From positions 65,819,017 to 65,883,016 of the forward strand of contig RSEF01000001.1 of assembly GCA_003993805.1 (NCBI GenBank): a stretch of 64,000 bases of DNA, written 5' to 3'. Each line of letters starts with the position of its first letter. Position 1 is the first letter of the stretch. The notes under the pieces are model-generated. The model saw nothing but the letters and a program-made list of their open reading frames with translations, did not search any database and was not told the DNA's origin. The translations under genes were made by a program, and so were the position numbers. This DNA comes from Himantopus leucocephalus. Its lineage: Eukaryota; Chordata; Aves; Charadriiformes; Recurvirostridae. Positions 1 to 11,604 of the stretch are shown here, in pieces.

Positions 1-726
1 GTGGGTGTATGCATGTGTGTGAATAATGAGGTACTAAGTATTTAGAACAATAAAGCCTTTCTATGTTTTTTTTTAATCTTAAAAAATAGTTAACAAGAAA
101 AATCTGTGTCTCCATTGGTGTCTAGGAGCAGCAAAACGTCGTGATTGCTACTTCCACTCTGGAGCCATTCCCAGCTCCCCTTTCCCCCTAATTTTTCCTG
201 TTACTCTTTCTTGTCTACTTTGAAACTTCTTTCATGTTCAGGAATTTGCCTTGGGTACGATTGCCTGCTAAACTCTAATTGCAGCTTTTCTGTATTCAGA
301 AGCTGGTGCAAGTTACTCTTTTTTTTGTTTTTTTTCCCCTCCCTTTCCTCCCTTACAGACTTGTGGTCCGTAGAACCAGGAGTCATACGGGGGGGGGGAA
401 TGGCTCAGGGGTCCGGATGCAAACTCTGGAGACTTGAGTTTGATATTCACTGCCACGGATTTCCTGGATCGTATGTGGCAGGTGAGTGAGGCCAAGGATC
501 CTCAGCAGAAGATGTATGTATCTATAGAGCTGTAAGGCTCTAGATGCTGGGATTTTTGTGCCTCCCGTATCTGTGTGCCATAGGGTCACCTGAGGTAGGG
601 ACCATGAAGAATTGCAAGGTGATCATTTCACATGATAACAAGGGCCATAAAGACCTTAGACACAAAGGGTGAGGATGTGGGCAAGGATGAAATTGTAAGT
701 ATTAACCATGTGGATTTCTGTTTTAG
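1..726 (+). other. CKAP4: 3' end of the CKAP4 intron before the last coding exon
   Basis: This stretch has no coding signal. It ends in a pyrimidine-rich tract and an AG at 725-726, which is the splice acceptor for the exon at 727. The triplet immediately upstream in the CKAP4 frame (724-726) is TAG, so the coding frame cannot extend left of 727. A short poly-G run lies near 390-398 and T-rich tracts near 320-345. The upstream exon, which would encode the cytosolic tail and membrane anchor, is outside the window. Confidence 0.8.
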
Positions 727-2058
727 GTGCGTTCTCTTCAAGCCACATTTGGAGAATTTGAATCCATGATGAAAATTGCTCAGCAGAAACAGGAGGTTAC
801 TGAGAAGGCTGTTAAACAAGGGGAGAGTGAAATAAACCGGATCAGTGAAGTGCTTCAGAAGCTGCAAAATGAAATTTTGAAAGACTTGTCTGACGGCATC
901 CACATGGTGAAGGATGCAAGGGAACGAGACTTCACATCTCTGGAAAACACCGTGGAAGAGAGACTAACAGAGCTAACCAAGTCTATAAATGATAACATTG
1001 CTGTATTCACTGAAGTCCAGCAAAGGAGCCAAGATGAAATCAACAATATGAAAGCAAAGGTTAATTCACTAGAAGCAGCAGATGTGTACAAACATGAAAT
1101 TAAGGTGCTAAAAGATGCTTTTGATGAGATGCAAGCATCCATGAAAACCAAAGAAAAGGACATAGAGACCCTGAAGAGTACAATAGACTCCATGGAGTCT
1201 GATGTGTATACTGAAGTGAAAGAGCTAGTCAACCTCAAACAAGAACATGAGAAATTCAAAGAGGCTGCGGACACTGAACACCTTTCATTAAAAGCTTTAC
1301 AAGAGAAAGTTCTAAGAGCTGAGGATTCTATTATGCAGCTCCCTGGTGACATTAAAAGACTTGATGAAGATTTACTGCAAGTTAAAGCCGACCTCCACAA
1401 ATGGGAAGAAAATGAACTCTTCAGGAAAGCATTAGAAACTTTTGGGAAGAACAGTGAAGGACTGGAGTCTCGATTGAGGCACATAGAAGACAGCCTGGAG
1501 TCTCTAACTTCTGTTGCTTCTCAGAACAGCGAAAAGTTGCAATCTTTGCTTTCTAAGGAGGCAGAATACGAGAATAAGCTCAGTACCCTAGAACAAAGCA
1601 TTACTGCTCTTCAGGGGATCTCAGATATGGACATAACTTCAGTCACAGACGTTCTGAAGAATCTTGGTGAAACACAGACCTCGCTGTACAATGATGTGGA
1701 AAACTTGAGGAGAAGCATCAGTGACCTGCCATCCTCTGGTGCTCTTCAGGATGTCCAGAAACAAATCACTACTTTGTTGGATCAAGGAAATCTTCAGGCG
1801 GGTCAAGCACATTCTCAAGGCTATCTTGAAAAATTTTCTTCTGTGGAAGGCTCTGTAGATGAACTGAGATCTTCTGTCAGCCAGGTTGATTCCGATTTGA
1901 AAATGATAAGGACTGCAGTGGATAGTTTAGTCTCCTACTCGGTGAAAATTGAAAATAATGAGAACAACTTGGAGTCTGTGAAGAGCTCAATAGATGACCT
2001 GAGGAATGATCTGGAAAGGTTGTTTGTGAAAGTAGAAAAAATACATGAAAAAGTTTAG
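727..2058 (+). CDS. CKAP4: CKAP4 (CLIMP-63) last coding exon, luminal coiled-coil rod, C-terminal 443 residues
   Basis: The family is a type II membrane protein that sets ER sheet spacing and binds microtubules through its cytosolic tail. It also acts at the cell surface as a receptor (surfactant protein A, DKK1). Seen here: an open frame from the acceptor at 725-726 to TAG at 2056-2058. The product is almost entirely heptad-rich coiled coil, has no cysteine and no hydrophobic membrane segment, and ends in VEKIHEKV. Recognisable conserved blocks include RSLQATFG near the start, EKAVKQGESE, VEERLTELTKSINDN and KIENNENNLES near the end. The first residue is V (GTG), an internal codon and not an initiator. 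The human protein is about 602 residues, so roughly 160 N-terminal residues, including the cytosolic tail and membrane anchor, should come from an upstream exon outside the window. The frame is intact, so this is a functional gene, not a retrocopy. Confidence 0.96.
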   Translation: MRSLQATFGEFESMMKIAQQKQEVTEKAVKQGESEINRISEVLQKLQNEILKDLSDGIHMVKDARERDFTSLENTVEERLTELTKSINDNIAVFTEVQQRSQDEINNMKAKVNSLEAADVYKHEIKVLKDAFDEMQASMKTKEKDIETLKSTIDSMESDVYTEVKELVNLKQEHEKFKEAADTEHLSLKALQEKVLRAEDSIMQLPGDIKRLDEDLLQVKADLHKWEENELFRKALETFGKNSEGLESRLRHIEDSLESLTSVASQNSEKLQSLLSKEAEYENKLSTLEQSITALQGISDMDITSVTDVLKNLGETQTSLYNDVENLRRSISDLPSSGALQDVQKQITTLLDQGNLQAGQAHSQGYLEKFSSVEGSVDELRSSVSQVDSDLKMIRTAVDSLVSYSVKIENNENNLESVKSSIDDLRNDLERLFVKVEKIHEKV

Positions 2059-3830
2059 GCAGTGGTGCTCCTCCTGCAAATAACGGATCAAGGAGAATAG
2101 CTTTTGTATGCCCAGTTTTTTACTCTTTTTAAAAGCAATTTGATACCTCCAAAAAGAATAAGAATACTTTAATAATAGAGACAGTTCTGCTTATTTCCTT
2201 TATTTCTCTTTTGTGTAGTGTTTTTGGGTTTTTGTTTACTTTTTTTTTTAAATTTTGTTTTAAGAAAACATGAGTTTAGTTGGGGGTTGAGTTTCTAAGG
2301 GCTCATCTTCTCTGTAAAGTTGTACCGCTGTAACTGTAGTGGTGTAACTAAGGCACTACAGCCTTGTTAGCATGGGCACATATTTAATGGCATGAAGGTG
2401 TTTCACACTATGACACTAGATATCCCACACAGAAGGGCTACAGCTGTTCTTGTATGAAAAACATACTGCTGTACACACTCGAGTATTTTACTGGTATGTT
2501 TTGGTTTAAGAAACAAACGAACAAAACTACACCCTTAATCTTAAACTGTTTAGACCGGTAAACTTAAGTGTTGACCAGGTTTGAAGCAACCCATCCGTTT
2601 CTGCAGTTTGGGACTCAGCCATGCGGTCAGTTTACCAAGTGTCAGTTGAGCTGTAGTGTATTTCTGTGAGTCCTTAATCTGCACCGGCGACCTAATGAGG
2701 GGTTAGCTGAACCCCACGAAGGGAAGGTTTGAGGTAAGTGGCATTGCTTGGGGCTAAGACCTAAGAGAGGTGTTCCACCACATGGCTGGAGAGATTCCTT
2801 CTTTGTGATCACAGGCTTCTTTCCCAGCACCTTCAGGTGCTGGTGCCAGAAGATCAGTGCTTAGAAGGGACATCTGAAGGACGGGATTAGTTTCAAGAGG
2901 GTACAGTAATACTTTTGTCATATTTTTGGGCTGTTTACCTGATGAGGGTGTGTCTTTCCTGGAAAGGCCTAGTTTGTCTGTGATACAGGATTTTCTGTAA
3001 AAATGGTGATGAATTTGAAGGAGGAAAGAGAAGGACTAAAATTGCACCTCTCGTGTTCCATGTATAGCAAGCATGCTAACAATAATAGTACACTCCAAAA
3101 CACACAAGGGGGAAAATCACCATGAAATCAGCAGAATTGCTTCTAAGGCATATACATTTCCAAGTTTTCACACAGCTGACAGTGACCTGAACTCTTGTTA
3201 CATATCCAGGACTTGGTGCCCGATTCCTGTCACCATTGTTGTCACTGGGTGCCTCCCTGGGGCATTGGTAGCAAAGGATCCTTCTAGGAATGGGTTGAGA
3301 GTGAGGAAAAAGTGTCATCATTCTCTAGATGTTAATTTAAAAACCACTTCCTCGTGGAACTTGCTTCGTTTTCTGTCTTTTTGGAGAGGATTTCTAATAT
3401 CCCTCCTTTTCAAGTTTACTTTTGAACTTTATCCAAAGATTTGGTAGAAGGGTCTGTGCACGGATACCTTGGAAATAGGTTGTGCGCGTCATCCCCACCT
3501 CAGCCTGCACTAGCCGGATCTGTGGCTATGTTAGAAGAATAATTCCTAGAAACAGCACCTCCCACAAGTGGTGTGCTTGTGGGAACAGTTCCGAGTTCTC
3601 CTCGGTAAATAAGATACTGAACCATATCTAGTGTTGTTCCCACTGTAAACAGGAAAGAATTGCTGGCAAAGAAAGAGGGACTGACAGCATTAAGGTAACT
3701 GTTGTCACTGCACTGTTCTTTGTTGACTTCTCAAGTTCTTGAACAATGTTGTTTAGGTTACTGTGAAATGAACTGTATGGCTTATTTGCGGTATTTTTAA
3801 TACATAATAAACATTTGGAATATTCTTTGC
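2059..3830 (+). other. CKAP4: Probable CKAP4 3' untranslated region
   Basis: Non-coding sequence follows directly after the CKAP4 stop codon, with U-rich stretches such as 2215-2265. Reading by eye, the first AATAAA after the stop is at 3806-3811, and I see no AATAAA or ATTAAA before it. That would give a 3' UTR of about 1.75 kb. The extent is inferred from the poly(A) signal; a non-canonical signal could end the transcript earlier. Confidence 0.6.
3806..3811 (+). terminator. CKAP4: Candidate CKAP4 polyadenylation signal AATAAA
   Basis: A canonical AATAAA hexamer is followed within about 20-45 bases by a T-rich segment (TTCTTTGCACCTTTTCTTG), the usual layout of a vertebrate cleavage site. 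It is the first canonical hexamer downstream of the CKAP4 stop codon. Expected cleavage is at about 3825-3835. Confidence 0.6.
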
Positions 3831-5214
3831 ACCTTTTCTTGATTGCTGCTTACTTAACATTGTGTGTCCCACGATGCGTCCAGTGGGATACAGGAAAGGG
3901 CTTGGGGGAAGAATCAGATGTGGCGCAGCCCTATACTTGGTCTCAGTTTTCACAGGGGGACATGGAGGGAGTCCTATCTGTTGTGGTTGCAGAGGAACTC
4001 TTGAAAACAGGATTTGAGCCAATTCAATGCAGCGGTATTGACCAGAGTGCAAAGAAGTCTGAGATGTGAGGTGTGAAATACGTGATCTATGCATTGAAGG
4101 AACACCATGTCAGACACGGCCAGCGATGCCTCAGTAAGACTTGCTGAATGCCCGAAGCATGTAGAACAGAAATAATATACAGAAAGGACCTGCCTAGATA
4201 ATCTCTCCAAAGTGGCTGCTCCTTTTGTATGGCTTTGAACACTGGATTGCAAGGCTCGTATGCTGATACCATCTTAGTGAAGGATGCCTGGCTTTCAAAA
4301 TTTTGGGAAAGGGTGATTTCATTTTGACTACCCACAAAGATAGCTCCAAGCTTGCCATATAAGCAGCTTTGGAATGGTGAGAGCCAAATCTTATTTCCCC
4401 TGTACAGCTTACCGTATGTGTAAAGGAGTGTGGGCATCATCATGTCCTGGCAGTTCCTGAGGCCAAATTCATAGAGATAGGTAATATCTGTTATTAGACT
4501 ACCTATATGTTCAACAAAACAGGTGAGGACACACGCCCTTCCGTCTAAAAGAGATTTGACATAACCTGATGACCAGATTGACCAGAAGCACGTGATGAGC
4601 ATGCAGTGCCTTTGAAAAGTAGTAGTAGCGTGATGAGGGAACTTAAAGCTGCTGTAAAGCCAGTAGTGCAGCTGGGCCAAATTGGATCTCAAAGATTAAA
4701 TGAAAAATTACTAGTTACACCTCTAGTCACTTAAATTCTATGGCAAACTATTGAAATTACCTATTTCACTCAATAAGAATAATAATTCTCTGTAAATAAT
4801 ATGGCTGGAGGCAGACACAGCGGCAAGGATCCCTCGGTGGGCTGGAAGTTCAGCTTTAGTATTTGGCTTGACAGCCTCATCAAACACAAACGCTTCCTAA
4901 TTCCTTCATAAACGCTCACAGAGCACATCCAGTCCTAGTGCTGCTCTTTACCATTGTTTTTACATTTTCCAATAAAAGCAGTGGAGAAGATCTCAAGCAA
5001 GACATAATCTATGTTGCCAATGTTCTTTTACATTATTAGTAGTTCATCAAGAACATGCTGTTAGAGCAACAAATTTCAGTGGAAACTGTCCACCTGATTG
5101 ATGAGGCATTGATCGTGCCAGTTCATTCACATTTGTCTTCATTTTCAGTTCTCATAAATGGAGAAGCAATTAGGCTGAGGTGGCGTGGACTTGATCACAC
5201 TTGAAAGGGCTTGC
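3831..5214. other. Intergenic sequence after CKAP4; no recognised gene
   Basis: There is no similarity I recognise. A 201-codon open frame runs on the minus strand at 4087-4692, but its composition looks like translated non-coding DNA, with scattered Cys/Trp and no motif. One frame of that length is expected by chance in a window of this size. The segment ends at the 5' boundary of a CR1 insertion. Confidence 0.5.
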
Positions 5215-5551
5215 CCCCCTTCCGCTACCTAAAGGTGTCCTACAGGAAAGCTGGGGAAGGACTTTTTACAAGGGCATATAGTGATAGGACGAGGGGGAAT
5301 GGCTTCAAAATGGAAGAAGGTATATTTACATTAGATATTAGGAAGAAATTATTCACTCTGAGGGTGGTGAGGCACTGGAACTGGTTGCCCAGAGATGTGG
5401 AAGTTTTATCCCTGGAGGTGTTTTAAGGCCAGGCTGGATGGGGCTTTGAGCAACCTGGTTTAGTGGGAGGTGTCCCTGCCCATGGCAGGGGGGTTGGAAC
5501 TAGATGATCTTCAAGGTCCTTTCCAACTTAAACCATTCCATGATTCTATAA
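5215..5551 (+). repeat. CR1 LINE, 5'-truncated 3' end
   Basis: This is the typical avian CR1 3' segment. It reads through the GGACTTTTTACAAGGGCAT-like block, the TGAGGGTGGTGAGGCACTGG block, then TGCCCATGGCAGGGGGGTTGG, and ends with a degenerate ATTCTATAA tail at 5551. Remnants of the reverse-transcriptase C-terminal reading frame appear as short open frames but are broken. The copy is sense relative to CKAP4 and NUAK1 and moderately diverged from the copy at 11605-11913. Confidence 0.95.
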
Positions 5552-6039
5552 GTAGCTGCACTGGCAAATGTGATGGAGATCAATCTCGTGCTGCTGCAGG
5601 GACTTCTAGCAAGGCTTTGACCACTGCCTCAAGTGAAATAACCTGTAACAGCAAGAAGAGTTTCTGGTGGCCTAAATGCGTATGTTAGAGGTTTTATTAA
5701 AAAGCAGATTAGTGATTTAATCTTTTTACCATCCTCAGCTGGTAAACAAAGCTGCAAAGAAGTTAAACGGCCACAGCAAAAAAAAAGGTTTTCTGAGATG
5801 TACAAACACCAGAATAGCTTAAAAACATGCAGTGTGGGCCCTTCCGTTCCGCTCAGCGCTGCCGAGGACAGACTGCAGTTTGGGGCACATCAAGAAAGGT
5901 GGGGCTGAGCCGGAGAGACGATCATCAGCGGTAAAATGTCCCGGGAAAAAAAAAAAAGAGATTGAACAATGGGGCCTGCTGAGGCTTGACAAAAAGCGGA
6001 GGGGGGACTGAAGGGAAAAGAGGAAGGAGAGGAATAATA
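5552..6039. other. Intergenic spacer between CR1 copy and CpG island
   Basis: A mixed-composition sequence with A-runs near 5778-5788 and 5947-5959. It becomes purine-rich (GGAGGGGGGACTGAAGGG) from about 5995 as it enters the CpG island. I recognise no coding or repeat feature. Confidence 0.4.
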
Positions 6040-6400
6040 ACGGGTCTCCAACGGCTCTGCCGGGAGCAGAAGGCACCCGCTGGCGCGTCGCGGCGAAGGG
6101 CGGCGTGAAGGCAGCGGGGAGGCGCCGCGGGTCAGGCAGACAAAAGCATCGCCGGCACCGAGCAGGGACGAGGGACGGCGGCCGGTGCCGGTGCCGGCGC
6201 GGCAGGGCGGGCAGGGCACACCGACGGTGCCGGTGGCGGCGGCGGGCGCCCCCCGGTGGCGGCGGCGCGGCGCGGCTAGCCGGCGGCTCGGGGAGGAGGG
6301 CCGTGCGCCCTGTCTGCCCGTCCCCTCCGTCCGTCTGTCCGACCCTTGTCCCAGGAGCCGGGAAGGTGCCCAGCCTGGGGCGCCAGCTCGCCCCCATCTC
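6040..6400. promoter_or_regulatory. Orphan CpG island between CKAP4 and NUAK1
   Basis: The segment is very rich in G+C and unmethylated-type CpG. A hand count of 6061-6300 gives about 40 CG dinucleotides in 240 bases, against a strong shortage of CG in the flanks. Short GGTGCC and GGCGGC hexamer repeats lie at about 6180-6250. It sits about 2.2 kb past the CKAP4 poly(A) site and about 21 kb upstream of the NUAK1 start, so neither known promoter explains it. Such islands usually mark a transcription start, a developmental enhancer or a lncRNA promoter. Open frames across it on both strands are composition-driven (Arg/Pro/Ala-rich) and I do not call them genes. Confidence 0.75.
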
Positions 6401-6615
6401 CCTCCCGCGCCCTGTTTAATACTCTGTGATTACCGTGTGAATGAAGGCGATAGCATCCCTTGGGAAAAACCCAAACCCTTCATCCAATGCTGGGCTGGGT
6501 CTAGAAGCAACTGTTACTTCTTCTGCCCAATTTAGCCATTTTGCTAATAATGACTGGTCCCTGGCCCATTTGTTGTGTCATCAGCTGCTTAGTTTATCGA
6601 TATTTAGGGAGGGGG

Positions 6616-6850
6616 AATCAGAATCACAGGATGGTCAGGGTTGGAAGGGACCTCTGGAGATCACCCGCCCCCTGCCAGAGCAGGGTCACCTACAGCAGGT
6701 TGCACAGGACGGCGTCCAGGCGCGTTTTGAATAACTCCAGAGAAGGAGACTCCACAACCTCTCTGGGCAGCCTGTTCCACTGCTCTGTCACCCTCAAAGA
6801 AGTTTTTCCTTATGTTCAGATGGTACGTGCTGTGTTCCATTTTGTGCTGG
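6616..6850 (-). repeat. CR1 LINE fragment, minus strand
   Basis: This is the reverse-complement form of an avian CR1 3' end. It starts with an ATCACAGGATGG-like tail, then GGTTGGAAGGGACCTCTGGA, the CAGCAGGTTGCACAGGA block, and CAGCCTGTTCCACTGCTCTG with TTCCTTATGTTCAGATGG. Similarity fades around 6850. It is a different, older-looking CR1 subfamily from the two + strand copies and carries many substitutions. Confidence 0.9.
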
Positions 6851-9800
6851 AAGGGAAGCTATGGATGTTTTGGTATTAATATCAGCTGTATATGATATTT
6901 AGCACCATGAGATGCTAACCCCTGTTGGTCCTCTGGGTGCTCGTACATTGCTGCTACCCTGCCCTTCCTGCCTGCATTTTAGGCATTGTCATCCTCCGCT
7001 AACCGCGAGCAGATATTCACAGATGTCAGAGATGCAGTGTCAGAATATTTACATGCAGGACTTGTTCAACACTTACTTGTAAATTCGGGTATGAGACAGG
7101 CAAACAGCATACAAAGCAATTTCTTTTCCCAATAATCCCTTTGATCTAACAGTGACCAAGGATGCTCAAAGAGAAATTCTGCCTTGGACACCAAAGCAAA
7201 AAGTGTATTTTCTGCTTGCTCACACAGCAAAACCTCTCCAGAATCTCTAGTATACAGTATGTTGCAAGCTTCCAATATAATATATCTTCTCAGGAGTCAA
7301 TGCTTGCTCGTGCACTGAGAAAGGGAACTCAGAAATCTATTTACAAGTGCAGAGTTGGATGATTCCTGCATTTATAATGCAAATATTAAACCCCGGAGCT
7401 ATTGAGAGTTAATGCAGCATCACAGTTGTAGCCTGCTAGACCTCAGACAAAGAGATCCCTGAACTCTGTTTTTTTTTATACTGGAGCTTATGTAGCAGGT
7501 GTGTCTTTGGCTGCTATGGATATACAAATAATACATCTCAAAATCTTTTCCAAGACAATGCTATCTAGATGCTCAGCTTAGCATTGGGGGACAAGTCTTT
7601 TTCCAAGTGATTCCAATTTCACTGTGAGAGGAATAAAAACAAAAGAAGCAATTTCTCATTTTACTAGATATCCTGTTTAGAAAAAACTAGTTTTGATGAA
7701 ATACTTATTACCCAGTTAACTCCTGCGCCCCACCCTGGCGTGCATCCACAATTCTAGCGGAAGAAGCTAGTTCAAATAAGGCTGGCTTTGTTCCACTCAG
7801 AAAGATTTTCCTTTGGCACTCTCTAAATGTAAATATGTCAAATTCCTGTGGATAATCCTTTCCTGTCAATACTGCTTAGGATGGGGCTGGGATGGAGTCC
7901 TAGAATTATGAGTAAGGATGGAAAACATAACAAGCTGAGAAAGAATGAGGGTTACCTCGAAACTTTCAATTTTTTTTTAGTGCCCTGACTTTCAAACAAA
8001 GTTCTGATACAGTTTTCTTTTCCCCTCCTTTCTCCCTTTTTACTAAAGTTCCCATCAGTATACACATGTGAGGCGGATGCAAAATATGATGTTTAATTAT
8101 TATTTGTTTTACAGTAATAATTCGAAGCCACAAGAAAACCAGGGCTCACGATGATAGCCACTGCAGAGCCACCTGTTTAGAGAGAGCACTGCAAGAGACA
8201 TGATCCAAACAAATGAGTTGACATGGTGGCAGGTAAAAAACCAAAACATTGCCGTTCCCAGAGTCTGTTTGGATAGTTCATACTTTGGTGTCACTCAGGC
8301 CAAAAAACCTTTCTGCCAAGTACTTTCCTGCCCTGGAAACTCAAAATGCTCAGCACAAGGGAGCAGGATCCAGGCTGCAAGGTGTTCTGCCTGGGGGCCA
8401 GAGACCTGGGAAAGGGAGCAGGCTGCCTCCGAGCTGCGCAGCCTGGGGAGCCTCGCTCGGATGACCTCTGCAGAGCGCTCGAGGTCTGTAAATCGAAAAC
8501 AGTGAGATCTTAAAAGGAAGTTTCCAACCAGATGGGAAGCTTAGAAATTACAGAGAGACAAGCGGCCTGATCCAGATCCCACTGAAGTCAGTAGCTACAC
8601 TCCCATTTCCTTTCCTGGTACAGAGTCAGGGCCAAAGTACTTTGCCCAAAGCCACACAGAAAATGTGTAATATACCCAGCAATGATTTCCAGTACCTAAA
8701 GCTCCAAAAATCCTCTCCGTTCCTTCAAGTGCATCACAGCTGTTGACCAGAATACCTAATAGCTAACAGATCTTCCCATACTCAGCGAGCCTTTCCTTTT
8801 CAAAGTCCCCTTCCCAGGGTCTGGACACAGCAGCGTAAGAACATTATCAAAGGAGACAGTACAGGCTTGTAGGGTTTATAGTTTACACAAATACGGTTTA
8901 TGGGGCCTCAGGGCATATTTACTCACTTTTTCCATTCAAAAGATTGCAAACATTAACAGTATAGGCAGCCCAATTCTCATCATTAAGCTCCAGAGTGAAT
9001 ACCTAACTGAGGGAGAGCCTTCTCCATGCTATTTTTTCCAGCTGACGGGAGTTTCAGGCAGAGCAGCTACGCTGGTACCCGTTCAGCTGATGCTTCAGAG
9101 ATCCCATCACAACCCTCAGAGCTAGAAACAAAAGGGACATTGACTGATGGAGTGCCTTGAGTGAATGAAGCTGCTGTTGCTCCCACGTCATGCGTATAAC
9201 ACTATTGCCCAGAGGTTCAAACGCTATCCTAACAGGCGCTGGATGAGAAGACTTATTTAGGCACCTGTCCATTAGAATACTCTGGGCACCAAACCTCTCT
9301 TCCAATGGCATATTTTGTAGAACTAAATGTGGACTTCAAGCACCTCGTTCTGCTAATTTTTATCTCGTCCCCATACCAGATTTCTAACATCATACATCCA
9401 GGTCTGAAGATGGTATTGTTCTTAGCAATTTCATGAAGAAACACATTCTTAGGATGGTTTCTAAGACAGGGAAAAAACTCCTCAGTTCTATCTAATGTGT
9501 TTAACATTTAAAAATAAGATATGCAAGAAAAAGAACGGCTTTTCCATTCCGGAAGAAGACATTTGTATTGCTAAAAATAGCCCTACTAATTTGAAACTTG
9601 AGATTGATGGAAGGATAATTAACGTTTGCTGGAGTCTGAATCCTTACAGATAATTAAATGAGATGATAATAACCTCTTAGACCCATGAAAAAATACCTCT
9701 GTACTTCAATGCATTCAGTGATCAAACTGCATTACAGCATCCCAAAAGAATGTCACAGCCTTCCAGTGACTGCAGGTTGGTGGCACAACTGGAAAAAGCC

Positions 9801-11604
9801 CTGTATGTCCTCCCCGAGTCGTTGGGGTTTTAAAGCCGCAGCAGCTGCAGAGACAGCAGGATGACTCCTTGTGGCCTCCTTTGGGTTCAGGAGAACCTCC
9901 TTTGATTAAGTCAGGGGCAGGACATCTTAAAGCCTTCAGAGTGTATTATCATGCACGCATTTTTGGGTTATCCTGTAACAACATGGGGAAAAAATTTAGC
10001 TGTGGGGCTGTAGGAAGTGAGGGTGCAGGCTACATTTGTCCTTTATGTCATTGTCCCCTCCCTCCACTGTATAGTCACATAAAAGACTACCTGCCCAAAG
10101 GAGCTGATCAACCAAAGACAGCGGAGGGACAAAGATGAGGTGTACTAAAGCAATGTGGCACACAGCAGAGAAAGATCAACCAGTTCAGGTGGCTGATGGC
10201 AACCATCGCACCTGTGACATTTTTATAATGTCAACTTTTAGGCGTTTCTGCACCTTCCCCTCCCCATCTTCTGTGGGATCACATCTTTCACGCGATTTGA
10301 TCCAAGGCCCATGGACACGGATAGATCCTTCTCTGTCGATTTCCATAGTAATTGCATGAGTTGTGTGTGGGACAGGGATAGGGGAAGGGGAAGTTACAAA
10401 TCAAAATTTGCAAGGACCAAATAGAATAGATACCTACTGCTTTCCAGCCTTCAGCCCCATTACATATTTTTCAGGGTTTGGGGAGCTTTATTAGTTTATA
10501 ACTTTTTCTAGGGCAAAGAATCTTCTATTTCTTCTGTCAATTCTTGCAGTATGGACAGGGAATACTTACAATGCTGTTGGCAATAGATAGTGGTATTATT
10601 TGTTAAATGCCCTCAAAAATAGTTTTTGGTTCAGGTCACAGAAGAAGATCAAGGACTTTAAGCATTGCAGCTAAGTGCTCCAGAAGTGCTGGCAACTCCA
10701 TAATGCAAGATAGAAATCATGTGTTTGAACTCTCTACAATTAGTGTATTTTCACCAAACCCCTCAGGAATCACCAAGGGTTATGTGAGGGGCTGCATTTA
10801 GATCTCACTCATTTGTTCATCCGATTTGGGGGAATCACTGCTCACGTGTAATCTTGCTGTTGTAGCAGAAGCTCTGCAAATACTTTTGGCAGAGAAGTAA
10901 GTATGTGTCTCATATTGATGTCTTAGGGTCCTGCCCCTTGCAGCATGTGTGCTGACTCTCTACTTAACACAGCTCAGTAATGCAGCTCTTGTGCATGTGG
11001 AGGTCTGTCCCCTAACCTCAAACAGTTGCACTAAAGGCTTAATCCATCCAAGAGTCCTGCTACATTGACATTTGTTCAGATCCTGGTTTGCTTTCATTTG
11101 CCTTCACAAAGCTCTTCAGTTTCCTTAGGTTTGCTATTTCGCATTCATTAGAACTGGTGTTATTTACTGCTTTACCCGTAAAATTAATTCAGAAACAAAG
11201 CTGCCGTTTCAAATGGTTGCACAGAACTAAATCCCCGTTTGTGAAAGTATTTGAACTATAAAAAGAAGCACACCTATTAAAAAGAGGTTTGGGAGTGCTG
11301 TTTATTGTTCCTTTCAATTTCTTTCACGTCACCGTAACAAAAAGTTACCCTCCTCCTGAAAAGCACTGAAATGAATCTCAGTGCTTACAGTCTTGACTGT
11401 GCAATTCAAGTTCAGGACTAGGTGTGCTTTCTTGTGTTGGCAAAAGCGAAGCGAACTGAGAAAAGATGCACTGTAGCAAGTGAAGTTCAGTGTTTGCATT
11501 TTTGTCTGAACTATTAAGAAGCAGCCAGGTGGTTAATACAATGCTGATTTCAACGTTTCCTGGACAAAGCTGAAATAAAAAAATGACAACAAAAAATTCA
11601 AAAA
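6851..11604. other. Intergenic sequence, no recognised gene
   Basis: About 4.7 kb of AT-moderate non-coding DNA. All open frames are short (about 100 codons or less) and resemble no family I know. The only sub-feature I can support is an old palindromic repeat remnant at 8564-8633. An ordinary intergenic spacer is the simplest reading. Confidence 0.45.
8564..8633. repeat. Remnant of an old palindromic (MITE-like) repeat
   Basis: The segment begins GGCCTGATCC and ends AGTCAGGGCC, so the ends are roughly inverted (GGCCTGA against TCAGGGCC). The interior has the CACTGAAGTCAGT motif seen in many ancient amniote dispersed repeats. I cannot assign a named family from the sequence alone. Confidence 0.45.

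Noticed and set aside
49..54. AATAAA hexamer
   Set aside because: Lies inside the CKAP4 intron upstream of the last exon; no sign of an exon ending here.
855..1484. 209-codon open frame antisense to CKAP4
   Set aside because: Shadow of the coiled-coil coding sequence; Ser/Leu/Phe-rich composition is what the reverse of Glu/Lys/Gln codons gives.
5211..5688. Open frames inside and after the CR1 copy
   Set aside because: Broken remnants of the CR1 3' end, not a host gene.
5819..6397. 192-codon minus-strand and about 110-codon plus-strand open frames over the orphan CpG island
   Set aside because: Arg/Pro/Ala-rich translations typical of GC-rich non-coding DNA; no motif, and no splice pattern I can support.
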